NCBI RefSeq assembly: GCF_001557215.1
Contig: NZ_LSJM01000272.1
Location: 1-8,775 of the forward strand
Origin: Sphingomonas sp. CCH9-E2
Lineage (GTDB): Bacteria > Pseudomonadota > Alphaproteobacteria > Sphingomonadales > Sphingomonadaceae
Direction: 5' to 3'
Length of the DNA stretch: 8,775 nucleotides
The notes below the pieces were generated by a model. That model was not told the DNA's origin. It saw only the letters and a program-made list of their open reading frames with translations, and made no database searches. Shown here piece after piece: positions 1-5,764 of this stretch. The position numbers and the translations under genes were made by a program. Numbering within the stretch: position 1 is the first letter of the stretch; every line of letters begins with the position of its first letter.

Positions 1-128
1 CCCCCGCCAGGGGGAGGTGGCAGGCGCAGCCTGACGGAGGGGGAGGACGGCGATGTCCAGTCGCCTCTTGCCGCGGTGCTTCCGCCCCCTCCGTCGCCTT
101 CGGCGCCACCTCCCCCTTGCGGGGGAGG
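1..128. repeat. Head-to-head pair of GC-rich REP/BIME-like repeat units, left end cut by the window
   Basis: Two copies of a roughly 43-base unit face each other. The left copy (1-43) reads as a C5-loop-G5 hairpin, then AGGTGG, a small perfect hairpin CAGGC-gca-GCCTG (21-33), then ACGGAGGGGG. The right copy (85-128) is its reverse complement in layout: CCCCCTCCGT, a hairpin CGCC-ttc-GGCG (95-105), CCACC, then a perfect hairpin CCTCCCCC-ttgc-GGGGGAGG (109-128). The outer arms GGGGGAGGTGGC (10-21) and GACGGAGGGGG (33-43) match 105-116 and 85-95 as inverted repeats, while the inner hairpin bases differ but stay paired. The centre (44-84) holds the short inverted repeat GGCGA/TCGCC (49-53, 61-65). 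I recall similar elements between genes in sphingomonads. A role as transcript end, mRNA stabiliser or REP-type mobile element is inference. Confidence 0.75.
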
Positions 129-246
129 ATCAATGACCGAATTCGCTTTCCTACAGACCCCGATCAGGCATATCTCATCTGTCCCCTCAACCGATCGGGA
201 CAGCCCTCATGCCCATCGCCAACAGCCTGACACCCCGCCACCCGGC

Positions 247-312
247 GTCGCGACACTGTCGCGTCGGTGTCGCGTCGCAGGCGCAAACCCGTCGCGTCGC
301 GGTCGCTTCGCC
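247..312. repeat. Six tandem 11-bp units, consensus GTCGCGTCGCN
   Basis: Units begin at 247, 258, 269, 280, 291 and 302, exactly 11 bases apart. The first six bases are GTCGCG in units 1, 2, 3 and 5, GGCGCA in degenerate unit 4 and GTCGCT in unit 6. Units 2, 3 and 5 share GTCGCGTCG. Eleven is not a multiple of three and no convincing gene covers the stretch, so this is not coding periodicity. It lies between the repeat pair at 1-128 and the 3' end of udgB. It may be a small decayed minisatellite or a helically phased set of protein-binding sites. Confidence 0.6.
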
Positions 313-325
313 CCGAAACCCCATC

Positions 326-350
326 AAAAACGTCAGCTTCGTCGGACGCT
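326..350 (-). terminator. Possible weak intrinsic terminator of udgB
   Basis: On the minus strand, directly at the udgB stop codon, AGCGTC and GACGTT can pair as six base pairs with one G-T wobble around a 10-base loop. The second arm runs into a five-T run (326-330 in plus coordinates). Position and T run suit a terminator. The stem is short and not GC-rich by the standard of this genome, so support is weak. Confidence 0.25.
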
Positions 351-1009
351 CAAACCGTCCCGCGCAACTCCAGCGCCCGCGCAAACACCGCCTCGAACAT
401 CGCCGCCGTCAGCCGCCCGGTATTCTGGTTGTAGCGCGAGCAGTGATAGCTATCGATCAGCACCCGTCCGTCGGGCATGCGATGCTCCGCCAGATGGCCG
501 AACCGGCATTTGGGCAGCTTGCCGCCCAGGATCTTGACCGCGCTCTGGTGCGCGATCTGGCCGAGCGCGATGAAGATGCGCGCATTGGGCAACGCATCGA
601 CCTGTCCTTCCGCAAAGGGGCGACAGGTCCGCGCCTCCTCGGGCGTCGGCTTGTTCTCCGGCGGCAGGCATTTGACCGAATTGACGATGATCGCCCCGCG
701 CAACTGCAACCCGTCATCGGCCCGGCTCTCATAAGTTCCCTCGGTGAACCCGAACTTGGCGAGCGTCGCGAACATCAGGTCGCCCGCGAAGTCGCCGGTG
801 AACGGCCGCCCCGTCCGGTTCGCGCCATGCTTGCCCGGCGCCAGCCCGATAATGCCGAGCCAGCCATCGGGATCGCCGAACGCCGGAACCGGCGCGTTCC
901 ACCAGTCGGGATATTCGACCCGCAACTCCTCCCGCAGCGCGACAAGGCGCGGACAGCGCGGGCAATCGTGCGGCGGTTCGGTATCGGGCAACGGACTTGG
1001 CGGGATCAT
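350..1009 (-). CDS. udgB: Family 5 uracil-DNA glycosylase (UdgB), 4Fe-4S enzyme
   Basis: The 219-residue protein should remove uracil, and probably other deaminated bases, from DNA as the first step of base excision repair. Four cysteines placed as in the family 4/5 iron-sulfur cluster are visible: C16 and C19 (CPRC), C114 and C129. Motif A, GLAPGKHGANRTGRPFTGD (residues 55-73), and the late motif HCSRYNQNTGRLT (189-201) are typical of family 5. D73 and N110 (IIVNSVKC) probably correspond to the acidic and amide active-site residues described for the Thermus family 5 enzyme, as recalled rather than aligned. The length is normal. The ATG at 1009 begins MIPPSPLPDTEPPHDCPRC and keeps the first cysteine pair; no strong Shine-Dalgarno sequence is seen. 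The gene is divergent from folK, with only 22 bases between the starts. Confidence 0.93.
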   Translation of the reverse strand: MIPPSPLPDTEPPHDCPRCPRLVALREELRVEYPDWWNAPVPAFGDPDGWLGIIGLAPGKHGANRTGRPFTGDFAGDLMFATLAKFGFTEGTYESRADDGLQLRGAIIVNSVKCLPPENKPTPEEARTCRPFAEGQVDALPNARIFIALGQIAHQSAVKILGGKLPKCRFGHLAEHRMPDGRVLIDSYHCSRYNQNTGRLTAAMFEAVFARALELRGTV

Positions 1010-1031
1010 GCAGCCGGGATAGGCGGGGCGG

Positions 1032-1499
1032 GTGAGCGCCTCAACCCACCATTATGTCGTCGCGCTGGGATCGAACCGGCGCGGCCGCCATGGATCGCCG
1101 CGACAGCAGCTGGCGGCGGCGATCGCGGCGATCGGCGGGGTGGTTGCGCACTCGCGGGCAATCGAAACCGCCCCGCTCGGCCCCTCGCGCCGCCGCTTCG
1201 CCAACGCCGCTGTCCTGATCGAAAGCATCGAAACCCCGCCCGAATTGCTGGCGCGCCTCAAACAGATCGAGCGGAGTTTCGGCCGCCGTCGCGGCCGCCG
1301 CTGGGACTCACGCGTGATCGACCTCGACCTGATCCTCTGGTCGGGCGGCGCATGGAGCAGCCCGGGCCTCACCATCCCGCACCCGCTGTTCCGCCAGCGC
1401 GCCTTCGTGCTGCGCCCATTGGTCAGCATCGTCCCCGACTGGCGCGATCCGCTGACGGGACGAACGATCCGCCAACTCGCCGCCCGCCTCCCCGGTTGA
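1032..1499 (+). CDS. folK: 2-amino-4-hydroxy-6-hydroxymethyldihydropteridine pyrophosphokinase (HPPK)
   Basis: HPPK transfers pyrophosphate from ATP to 6-hydroxymethyl-7,8-dihydropterin, the step before dihydropteroate synthase in folate synthesis, in the cytoplasm. The 155-residue protein is close to the usual 155-165. It shows the N-terminal VVALGSN strand and turn (residues 9-15), the RRRFANAAV substrate segment (53-61), the signature RWDSRVIDLDLIL (90-102) with the two magnesium-binding aspartates D97 and D99, then IPHP (115-118) and RAFVLRPL (123-130). The start is GTG at 1032, because no in-frame ATG lies near it and it gives the normal N-terminus; GGCGGGG just upstream is a plausible ribosome binding site. 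It stands alone rather than beside folP or folB. Its stop codon lies in the -35 box proposed for the downstream tRNA. Confidence 0.95.
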   Translation: MSASTHHYVVALGSNRRGRHGSPRQQLAAAIAAIGGVVAHSRAIETAPLGPSRRRFANAAVLIESIETPPELLARLKQIERSFGRRRGRRWDSRVIDLDLILWSGGAWSSPGLTIPHPLFRQRAFVLRPLVSIVPDWRDPLTGRTIRQLAARLPG

Positions 1500-1524
1500 C
1501 CCGCAACGCATCGCCGCTTAGGTG
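1496..1524 (+). promoter_or_regulatory. Likely promoter of tRNA-Lys
   Basis: TTGACC (1496-1501) and TAGGTG (1519-1524) are separated by exactly 17 bases and end 20 bases before the mature tRNA. The -35 box matches the housekeeping consensus in its first five positions. TAGGTG is a weak match to TATAAT, but I recall such -10 boxes at alphaproteobacterial tRNA and rRNA promoters. The -35 box contains the folK stop TGA (1497-1499). Confidence 0.5.
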
Positions 1525-1544
1525 CAGCGCCTTACCCGCCTCGG

Positions 1545-1620
1545 GGGCCCTTAGCTCAGTCGGTAGAGCAACTGACTTTTAATCAGTAGGTCGATGGTTC
1601 GAATCCATCAGGGCTCACCA
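1545..1620 (+). tRNA. tRNA-Lys, anticodon TTT
   Basis: A complete 76-base cloverleaf. The acceptor GGGCCCT (1545-1551) pairs with AGGGCTC (1610-1616) with one G-T wobble. The D arm begins TAGCTCAG, the anticodon stem ACTGA/TCAGT encloses the seven-base loop CTTTTAA with anticodon TTT, and the T loop contains GGTTCGAATCC. The discriminator is A1617 and the CCA end (1618-1620) is encoded. It reads AAA and AAG lysine codons. Confidence 0.98.
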
Positions 1621-1632
1621 CCGGAGACCATC

Positions 1633-2001
1633 ATGTCCGACCAGCCGTTCGTTCAGCCCAGCGCACCCTCGTCGTTCGGCTACGAACTCTATCCGCGCGA
1701 ATCCGCGCTGGAGGTCGAGGTGTGGCCGGTGTCGGGCAGCTGGTCGCCCTTTGTCGTTGTCGTCCCGGTGGCCGAGCGCGGACTGCTCAATTCGGTGGCG
1801 GTGGCGCGGCGCGACGAGCGCTATCTGGATGCGGCGATCGTCCGCAAGGTCGATGTCGATGCCGGCAGCCACGCCGGGTTCGGAGTCCACCAGAACGTGA
1901 CGCCCACCGTCTCTGCGCGCATCTTCCTCAGCAAGACGCCGAGCGAGGTGCAGTTCGGTGAGGTCGGCAAGCCGCTGCACGTGCTGCGCTTCGAACCCTG
2001 A
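1633..2001 (+). CDS. Unknown small protein directly downstream of tRNA-Lys
   Basis: A 122-residue protein that I do not recognise. The reading frame stays open upstream into the tRNA, but the ATG at 1633 is the credible start: GGAG (1623-1626) sits six bases before it, and earlier starts would use tRNA sequence as codons. The protein (MSDQPFVQPSAPSSFGYELY...) has no signal peptide or membrane helix. A strand-rich middle, VEVWPVSGSWSPFVVVVPV (about residues 28-46), alternates with charged stretches, which suggests a small soluble beta-rich cytoplasmic protein. Codon use is like that of its neighbours, supporting a real gene. Only 12 bases separate the tRNA CCA from the start codon, so it is probably co-transcribed with the tRNA and released by 3' end processing. 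It ends three bases before the convergent regulator gene. Confidence 0.75.
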   Translation: MSDQPFVQPSAPSSFGYELYPRESALEVEVWPVSGSWSPFVVVVPVAERGLLNSVAVARRDERYLDAAIVRKVDVDAGSHAGFGVHQNVTPTVSARIFLSKTPSEVQFGEVGKPLHVLRFEP

Positions 2002-2004
2002 TCG

Positions 2005-2928
2005 TCAGATCGGCAGCAGCCCCAGCCGCGCGACTGCCGTGAAATAGCCGCGCATCGCGTCGACCGCCCGCGCTGACAGCGTGATATGCGCCCGCCGCCG
2101 GTCGCCGGGATCGGCCTCGCGCTCGAACAGCCCGGCATCGTGCATCGTCCCGATCCAGCGCAGCGCCGTGGTCGGCGGGACCGACGCCGCGATGCACAGG
2201 CTCGACACCGACACGCGGCTGCCCTCCAACCGGGCGGCATAGAGGTCGAGCAACATGTCCCAAGCGGGGTCGGCGAAGAGTTCGGGGGTGAAATGCTGGT
2301 CGCGCAGCCGCCGGGCGCGGATCGTGGCACGGACGGTGCGCGGTGCCGGATCGGGCTCGCCGCCCGGTTCGGGACGATAGCCGCGGCCGGGTTCGCGCAG
2401 CTCGCGCCGCACCGGATCGGCGGCGAAATCGGACAGGACGGCCGCGAGCCGCGCCACCTCCTCGTTGAGCAGGCGCAAGCGTTCGGCCTCGCGCTCCTGC
2501 GTCGCATCGTGCAGCCGCGCCCCGGGCGGCGCACTCGCCCGGGTCAGCGCTGCGGCATAGTCGGTCGCGGACGGATCGCACAGCAGCACCGCCCCGGCGT
2601 CCATCAGGACCGGCGCTGCCAGATCGAGGGCGTCGGTGTCGAGCATGGCGATGATCCGGCAATCCCCGTTGTGGGTCCAGTCGGCAACGCGTTCGGCGCT
2701 TGCGGCGATCCGGTCGGGGTCGATGCCGCTGCCGTCGATGACGATCAGCTCGGCAGTGATCAGGCCGGCCAGCGCCGCATCGACCGCGTCCGGCGCGACC
2801 GTCCCCAGCACCCGCGCGCCGCTCGCGGTGACGACCGCCCGATGCCGCTCCTGCGCCGCTGGCGCTGCCACGATCAGGACGCGCGCGGCATCGGCGGCAA
2901 GCTCGGTAACCGTCATGGCGTCACTCAT
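2005..2928 (-). CDS. Regulator with a degenerate receiver-like domain and a C-terminal winged helix
   Basis: The 307-residue protein has three parts. Residues 15-130 resemble a response-regulator receiver: a first strand RVLIVAA, a third strand ELIVIDGSG with D65 near the phosphoacceptor position, a fourth strand RIIAMLD and a fifth strand AVLLCDPS. The acidic pair after strand 1 is replaced by AAPAA, and the conserved lysine before proline is replaced by C117-D118, so normal phosphorylation is unlikely. Residues 143-168 are rich in E, R and L and could form a coiled-coil linker. Residues 200-300 look like a MarR-type winged helix: RRLRDQHFTPELF, then SVSSLCIAASVPPTTALRWI as helix-turn-helix, then the wing EREADPGDRRRAHITLS. 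It is probably a DNA-binding regulator of unknown target. The ATG at 2928 follows GGAGG (2936-2940) at good spacing. It lies downstream of the membrane protein on the same strand, 132 bases away, and may have its own promoter. Confidence 0.82.
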   Translation of the reverse strand: MSDAMTVTELAADAARVLIVAAPAAQERHRAVVTASGARVLGTVAPDAVDAALAGLITAELIVIDGSGIDPDRIAASAERVADWTHNGDCRIIAMLDTDALDLAAPVLMDAGAVLLCDPSATDYAAALTRASAPPGARLHDATQEREAERLRLLNEEVARLAAVLSDFAADPVRRELREPGRGYRPEPGGEPDPAPRTVRATIRARRLRDQHFTPELFADPAWDMLLDLYAARLEGSRVSVSSLCIAASVPPTTALRWIGTMHDAGLFEREADPGDRRRAHITLSARAVDAMRGYFTAVARLGLLPI

Positions 2929-3060
2929 CGCAATCCCTCCGCTTTGCGGTGCAATGCGGATGTAATCGCGGGGCGGGGCGGCGCGTCAGCACAAGGCGGC
3001 TCCGAATTTAACCGGTCTGCCGCCCGTTATCTCCATTATGGATGCACTCTGGCAAGTGGC

Positions 3061-3957
3061 TTAGCCGAATACGTCCTCGGCATCCTCGTCCGCGTCGGCG
3101 AGCAGCAGCTTGGCAGCGGTAGCAATGCTGCCGCCTGCCAGCGTCACCCACAGTCCGGCGGTGATGGCACTGCCCAGCGAATAGAGGATCGTCGTTGCAC
3201 TGAGCTGGCCGAACGACTGGGTCTGCGCTTCGACGGCGCGCGCGGTCGCCTCGGGATTTCCGGCGGCGGCGATCACGTCGAAGAAATAGCCGCCCATGGT
3301 GACCAGCGAAACGACCGTGTTCAGAACAAAGACGAGCAACGAGAAGACCAACGCGGCACCGAACAGGGTCCAGAAGCGTCCGCGGCTCAGGATCCATGCT
3401 TCACCGATCGCGATCTTGCCGCGATGGAGCGTGAGCGGGAAGGCGAGCGAGAAGCGGACGGTCAAGAACAGCATGATGGCGAATACGGCGAGCGAGAGCA
3501 GCAGCGTCACGATTACCGTGACCCCGCCCGATTCGCTGCCCATGGCGGCGCCGACGCCGATGAGGCCGGCCAGGATCGAAAAGCCGATGACCAGGATGAC
3601 GCCGATAATGCCGAACAGGATCAGCAGCCCGAGCAGGCGGAGTTCATCCATGCCCAGCCGGATATAGCCCACGCTGTCCGCTCCCGGCCGCAGCACGGCG
3701 CGCATCGCCGCAGTGTAGAGGACCAGGCCGACCAACATCATGACGAAGCTGATCAGGTAGATCGGGATCAGCGCCCCGATCATCGCGCTGGGATCGCTGG
3801 CTGCGGCGGGGTTGGTGACGACCCCGAACATCGACCCGACCGACAGCATCATGGCGATGTTCCCGGCGAAATAGACCGCAATCCAGATCGCGACCGCCAC
3901 GAAGCGTTCGCGCACCAGCCCGAACGCGCCTTCCAAAATCCGCCCGACACTCAGCAT
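3061..3957 (-). CDS. Six-helix membrane protein, similar to the GPDPase membrane-domain family
   Basis: A 298-residue integral membrane protein. Six hydrophobic stretches are visible at about residues 19-46, 59-85, 107-137, 146-175, 196-230 and 255-285. A short amphipathic N-terminus (MLSVGRILEGAFGLVRERF) precedes the first helix, and an acidic cytoplasm-type tail (ADADEDAEDVFG) follows the last. The segment EAWILSRGRFWTLFGAAL before helix 5 matches the pattern I associate with the membrane domain of glycerophosphodiester phosphodiesterases (PF10110 type) and related DUF975 proteins. No phosphodiesterase catalytic domain is present, so no enzyme activity should be assigned. It lies 85 bases downstream of pntB on the same strand. 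The ATG at 3957 follows a G-rich site that is folded into a hairpin (see 3962-3986). Gene confidence is high, function low. Confidence 0.85.
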   Translation of the reverse strand: MLSVGRILEGAFGLVRERFVAVAIWIAVYFAGNIAMMLSVGSMFGVVTNPAAASDPSAMIGALIPIYLISFVMMLVGLVLYTAAMRAVLRPGADSVGYIRLGMDELRLLGLLILFGIIGVILVIGFSILAGLIGVGAAMGSESGGVTVIVTLLLSLAVFAIMLFLTVRFSLAFPLTLHRGKIAIGEAWILSRGRFWTLFGAALVFSLLVFVLNTVVSLVTMGGYFFDVIAAAGNPEATARAVEAQTQSFGQLSATTILYSLGSAITAGLWVTLAGGSIATAAKLLLADADEDAEDVFG

Positions 3958-3961
3958 TGCC

Positions 3962-3986
3962 CATCCCCCAATGTTGCCGGGGGATG
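3962..3986 (-). promoter_or_regulatory. Hairpin enclosing the ribosome binding site of the membrane-protein gene
   Basis: On the minus strand CATCCCCC and GGGGGATG form a perfect eight-pair stem with the nine-base loop GGCAACATT. The second arm is the purine-rich sequence expected to act as Shine-Dalgarno site and ends four bases before the ATG at 3957. When folded, the stem would cover the ribosome binding site. No T run follows, so it does not look like a terminator. Translational control is inference. Confidence 0.5.
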
Positions 3987-3988
3987 CT

Positions 3989-4033
3989 GTCCGGGTCGCG
4001 CCGATAGATCAAGCGATTAAGCGCGACCAGGAC
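3989..4033 (-). promoter_or_regulatory. Stem-loop just downstream of pntB
   Basis: GTCC-G-GGTCGCGC (3989-4001) and GCGCGACC-A-GGAC (4021-4033) pair as 8 plus 4 base pairs with one mismatch around a 19-base loop. It begins 9 bases after the pntB stop and ends two bases before the hairpin at 3962-3986. It lacks a T run, so it is more likely an mRNA-stabilising element, a Rho-related end or an attenuator between pntB and the next gene than an intrinsic terminator. Confidence 0.5.
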
Positions 4034-4042
4034 CGGACATAT

Positions 4043-5479
4043 TCAGTCGAGCGACTTGACGATTTCCTCGACCATCTTCTTGGCGTCCGCCAGCAGCATC
4101 ATGGTGTTGTCCTGATAGAACACGTCATTGTCGACGCCGGCATAGCCGACCCCGCCCATGCTGCGCTTGATGAACAGCACCGTCTTGGCCTTGTTCACGT
4201 CGAACACCGGCATGCCGTAGATGGGCGAGCTCTTGTCGGTCTTTGCCGCCGGGTTCACCACGTCGTTCGCGCCGATGATGAAGGCGACGTCTGTCTGGGC
4301 GAACTCGCTGTTGATATCCTCCAGCTCGAACACCTCGTCATAGGGGACGTTCGCCTCGGCCAGCAGCACGTTCATGTGGCCCGGCATGCGCCCCGCGACC
4401 GGATGGATCGCATATTTCACGCGGACACCATGTTCCTTGAGCTTGTCGCCCATTTCGCGCAGCGCGTGCTGCGCCTGCGCCACCGCCATGCCGTATCCGG
4501 GGACGATGATGACCTGTTCGGCCTGTTGCATCAGGAACGCGGCGTCCTCGGCGCTGCCCCGCTTCCACGGACGATCGGTCTTGGCCGCGCCCGCCGCTGC
4601 ACCGCCGCTGTCTCCACCGAAACCGCCCGCGATCACGCTGATGAAGCTGCGGTTCATCGCCTTGCACATGATGTAGCTCAGGATCGCGCCCGAGCTGCCG
4701 ACCAATGCGCCGGTGATGATCATCGCGGTGTTGCCGAGCGTGAAGCCCATCGCCGCCGCTGCCCAGCCCGAATAGCTGTTGAGCATCGACACCACCACCG
4801 GCATGTCCGCGCCGCCGATCGGGATGATCAGCAGGAAACCGATCACGAAGGACAGGACCAGCACGGTCCAGAACACCCATTCGGGCGCGCGCAGCTCGAC
4901 CGTCAGGAACGCGATCAGGCCCAGGATCGCGGCGAGCGTGCCGAGGTTGATGACATGCCGCCCGGGCAGCATGATCGGCGCGCCGCTCATATTGCCGTTG
5001 AGCTTGAGGAAGGCGATGACCGATCCGGAGAAGGTGATCGCACCGATCGCGACGCCAAGGCCCAGCTCGATCCGGCTGACCGGCAGGATCAGGCCCGCGT
5101 TGGGCGATCCGGCGGGAAAGACGATGCCGAATGCCTCGGGGTTGAGATAGGCGGCAACGCCGACCAGCACTGCGGCAAGGCCAACGAGGCTGTGGAAGCC
5201 CGCCACCAGCTGCGGCATGTCGGTCATCTTGATCTTGCGCGCGATGACAAAGCCGACGATCCCGCCGACCGCGATCGCGCCGACAATCTCCGGCAGCGAC
5301 GCGATCTCGTGCGTGACGAGCGTCGTCACCACCGCGATCAGCATGCCCGCCATGCCGAACCGGTTGCCGCGGCGGCTGGTCGAGGGCGAGGACAGGCCGC
5401 GCAGGGCCAGGATGAACAGCACGCCCGAAATCAGATAGGCGAGCGCGACCCAGGGGTTGATGGGAGCAGCTTCGTGCAT
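4043..5479 (-). CDS. pntB: NAD(P) transhydrogenase (proton-translocating) subunit beta
   Basis: This 478-residue inner-membrane subunit carries most of the proton channel (domain II) and the NADP(H)-binding domain III. With PntAA and PntAB it drives hydride transfer from NADH to NADP+ using the proton gradient (EC 7.1.1.1). Residues 8-285 hold about eight or nine helices, including GFHSLVG with H96, which matches the channel histidine of the family, and NSYSGWAAAAMGF (234-246). After the glycine/alanine-rich linker (285-300), domain III shows VPGYGMAVAQAQ (326-337), the hinge VAGRMPGHMNVLLAEANVPYD (361-381, quoted as VAGRMPGHM onward), GANDVVNP with D406, and KRSMGGVGYAG (438-448). The size is slightly above the 462 of E. 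coli. The start ATG lies four bases after the pntAB stop, and an AAGAAGG-like site lies inside the end of pntAB. Confidence 0.98.
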   Translation of the reverse strand: MHEAAPINPWVALAYLISGVLFILALRGLSSPSTSRRGNRFGMAGMLIAVVTTLVTHEIASLPEIVGAIAVGGIVGFVIARKIKMTDMPQLVAGFHSLVGLAAVLVGVAAYLNPEAFGIVFPAGSPNAGLILPVSRIELGLGVAIGAITFSGSVIAFLKLNGNMSGAPIMLPGRHVINLGTLAAILGLIAFLTVELRAPEWVFWTVLVLSFVIGFLLIIPIGGADMPVVVSMLNSYSGWAAAAMGFTLGNTAMIITGALVGSSGAILSYIMCKAMNRSFISVIAGGFGGDSGGAAAGAAKTDRPWKRGSAEDAAFLMQQAEQVIIVPGYGMAVAQAQHALREMGDKLKEHGVRVKYAIHPVAGRMPGHMNVLLAEANVPYDEVFELEDINSEFAQTDVAFIIGANDVVNPAAKTDKSSPIYGMPVFDVNKAKTVLFIKRSMGGVGYAGVDNDVFYQDNTMMLLADAKKMVEEIVKSLD

Positions 5480-5483
5480 CGGC

Positions 5484-5762
5484 TCAGCCCTTCTTCTTGT
5501 ACATGGCGAGCATCCGCTCGGTCACGGCGAACCCGCCGAAAATGTTCACCGCGGCCAGCGCAACGGCGATCAGGCCGAGCCATTTGGCAGTCGCGCTACC
5601 GGCAGCCGCCGACGCAATGAGCGCGCCGACGATAATGACGCTGGAAATCGCATTGGTGACCGCCATCAGCGGCGTGTGTAGCGCCGGGGTCACCGACCAC
5701 ACGACATAGTAGCCGACGAAACACGCCAGCACGAAGATCGACAGGATCGAGATGAAGTCCAT
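5484..5762 (-). CDS. pntAB: NAD(P) transhydrogenase subunit alpha part 2 (membrane part, PntAB)
   Basis: A 92-residue membrane protein matching the separate C-terminal half of the alpha subunit, as in Rhodospirillum rubrum. It supplies the alpha-chain helices of the proton channel. Three hydrophobic helices are visible at about residues 3-22, 32-53 and 58-79. The highly conserved loop VTPALHTPLMAVTNAISS (24-41) identifies the family, and the short basic tail MLAMYKKKG closes it. The ATG at 5762 is two bases after the stop of the unknown ORF, and AAGGGG inside that ORF's end serves as the ribosome binding site. In operons with a split alpha subunit this gene normally follows pntAA directly; here another ORF intervenes. 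Confidence 0.97.
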   Translation of the reverse strand: MDFISILSIFVLACFVGYYVVWSVTPALHTPLMAVTNAISSVIIVGALIASAAAGSATAKWLGLIAVALAAVNIFGGFAVTERMLAMYKKKG

Positions 5763-5764
5763 GA

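Noticed and set aside
159..202. Inverted repeats CCCGATC/GATCGGG (159-165, 193-199) and TGTCCC/GGGACA (180-185, 197-202)
   Set aside because: They overlap and exclude each other, the loops are 27 and 11 bases, and no T run or adjacent gene end supports a terminator.
209..1582. Long plus-strand open frame (457 codons) antisense to udgB and overlapping folK in another frame
   Set aside because: It is a product of GC-rich codon bias: its translation is rich in R, P and A with no domain, and it runs across two well-identified genes and into the tRNA.
1594..1632. Upstream extension of the small ORF after tRNA-Lys to an earlier start inside the tRNA
   Set aside because: The extra residues would be encoded by the tRNA itself. 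The ATG at 1633 has a GGAG site at proper spacing.
3002..3015. Imperfect palindrome CCGAATTTAACCGG in the 132-base gap before the winged-helix regulator
   Set aside because: Only the outer bases match. The nearby CTGACG/TTACAT pair is a poor promoter match with 18-base spacing. It may be an autoregulatory site but cannot be supported from one sequence.
2086..4020. Plus-strand open frame of 644 codons antisense to the regulator and the membrane protein
   Set aside because: The translation is a low-complexity run of D, Q, R, H and E typical of the complement of hydrophobic codons. The minus-strand genes have domains, membrane helices and ribosome sites.
3971..5620. Plus-strand open frame of 549 codons antisense to pntB and pntAB
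   Set aside because: pntB and pntAB are certain, and the antisense frame is again a D/H/R/Q-rich shadow.
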